Positions 63,976 to 64,000 of a DNA stretch of 64,000 nucleotides are shown here, piece by piece (position 1 is the stretch's first letter; each line of letters opens with the position of its first letter). The notes under the pieces are model-generated. The model saw only the letters and a program-made list of their open reading frames with translations. It was not told where the DNA came from and searched no databases. Location: the NCBI RefSeq assembly GCF_901709675.1, contig NC_051108.1:1984001-2048000 (forward strand). Reading direction: 5' to 3'. The position numbers and the translations under genes were made by a program. The stretch comes from Syngnathus acus. Taxonomy: Eukaryota; Chordata; Actinopteri; Syngnathiformes; Syngnathidae.

Positions 63976-64000
63976 GGGTGGGCAAAAGTTCATGGATTTA

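Larger units (their letters stand above)
62821..64000. other. dll4 upstream desert, part 7
   Basis: No gene seen. (TG)n at about 63171-63208 and 63949-63975. A POU octamer ATTTGCAT (63509-63516) with a nearby ACAATG (63498-63503) lies in an otherwise unremarkable stretch. Confidence 0.55.

Overview
This window is vertebrate genomic DNA, most likely from a teleost. Genes are split by short GT-AG introns. The proteins read as fish-like orthologues of vertebrate genes, and degenerate L2/Maui-like and RT-bearing LINE fragments and many (TG)n microsatellites are present. I cannot name the species. The four genes vps18, ino80, chac1 and dll4 are the same neighbourhood found on human 15q15.

Layout. 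1-2155 (+): the 3' two thirds of vps18, cut by the window edge. 2156-4513: a short intergenic stretch holding the presumed ino80 promoter, a 5' untranslated intron and an L2-like LINE tail. 4514-18763 (+): complete ino80, rebuilt as 34 coding exons that join into one 1546-residue frame. 18764-21247: ino80 3' UTR, then a promoter-like CRE/ETS block followed by a short spliced ORF I do not recognise, then the chac1 3' end. 21248-22059 (-): complete chac1 in 3 exons, 199 residues. 22060-24560: chac1 promoter region and intergenic DNA. 25443-32336 (-): complete dll4 in 11 coding exons, 672 residues, whose last exon encodes only the terminal valine and the stop. 32337-64000: about 31.7 kb upstream of dll4 with no gene I can support. 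It contains patches that look like conserved regulatory DNA, a 39-bp-arm fold-back, RFX X-boxes, CTCF-like sites and one dead LINE fragment.

The genes do not form an operon-like unit. vps18 works in endolysosomal tethering (HOPS/CORVET), ino80 is the ATPase of a chromatin remodeller, chac1 degrades glutathione, and dll4 is a Notch ligand of endothelium and other tissues. What links them is old synteny. Compared with human (VPS18+, DLL4+, CHAC1+, INO80-), gene order and strands here fit one inversion of the dll4-chac1-ino80 block next to vps18. That inversion leaves dll4 facing a large non-coding desert.

I found no clearly new protein system. The best leads are regulatory: the dll4 intron-3 ETS/RBPJ cluster, the orphan CRE/ETS promoter and spliced small ORF between the converging ino80 and chac1 genes, the repeated RFX X-boxes, and the divergent CTCF-like pair near 57.3-57.7 kb. 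All exon joins were made by eye from splice consensus and reading-frame continuity.
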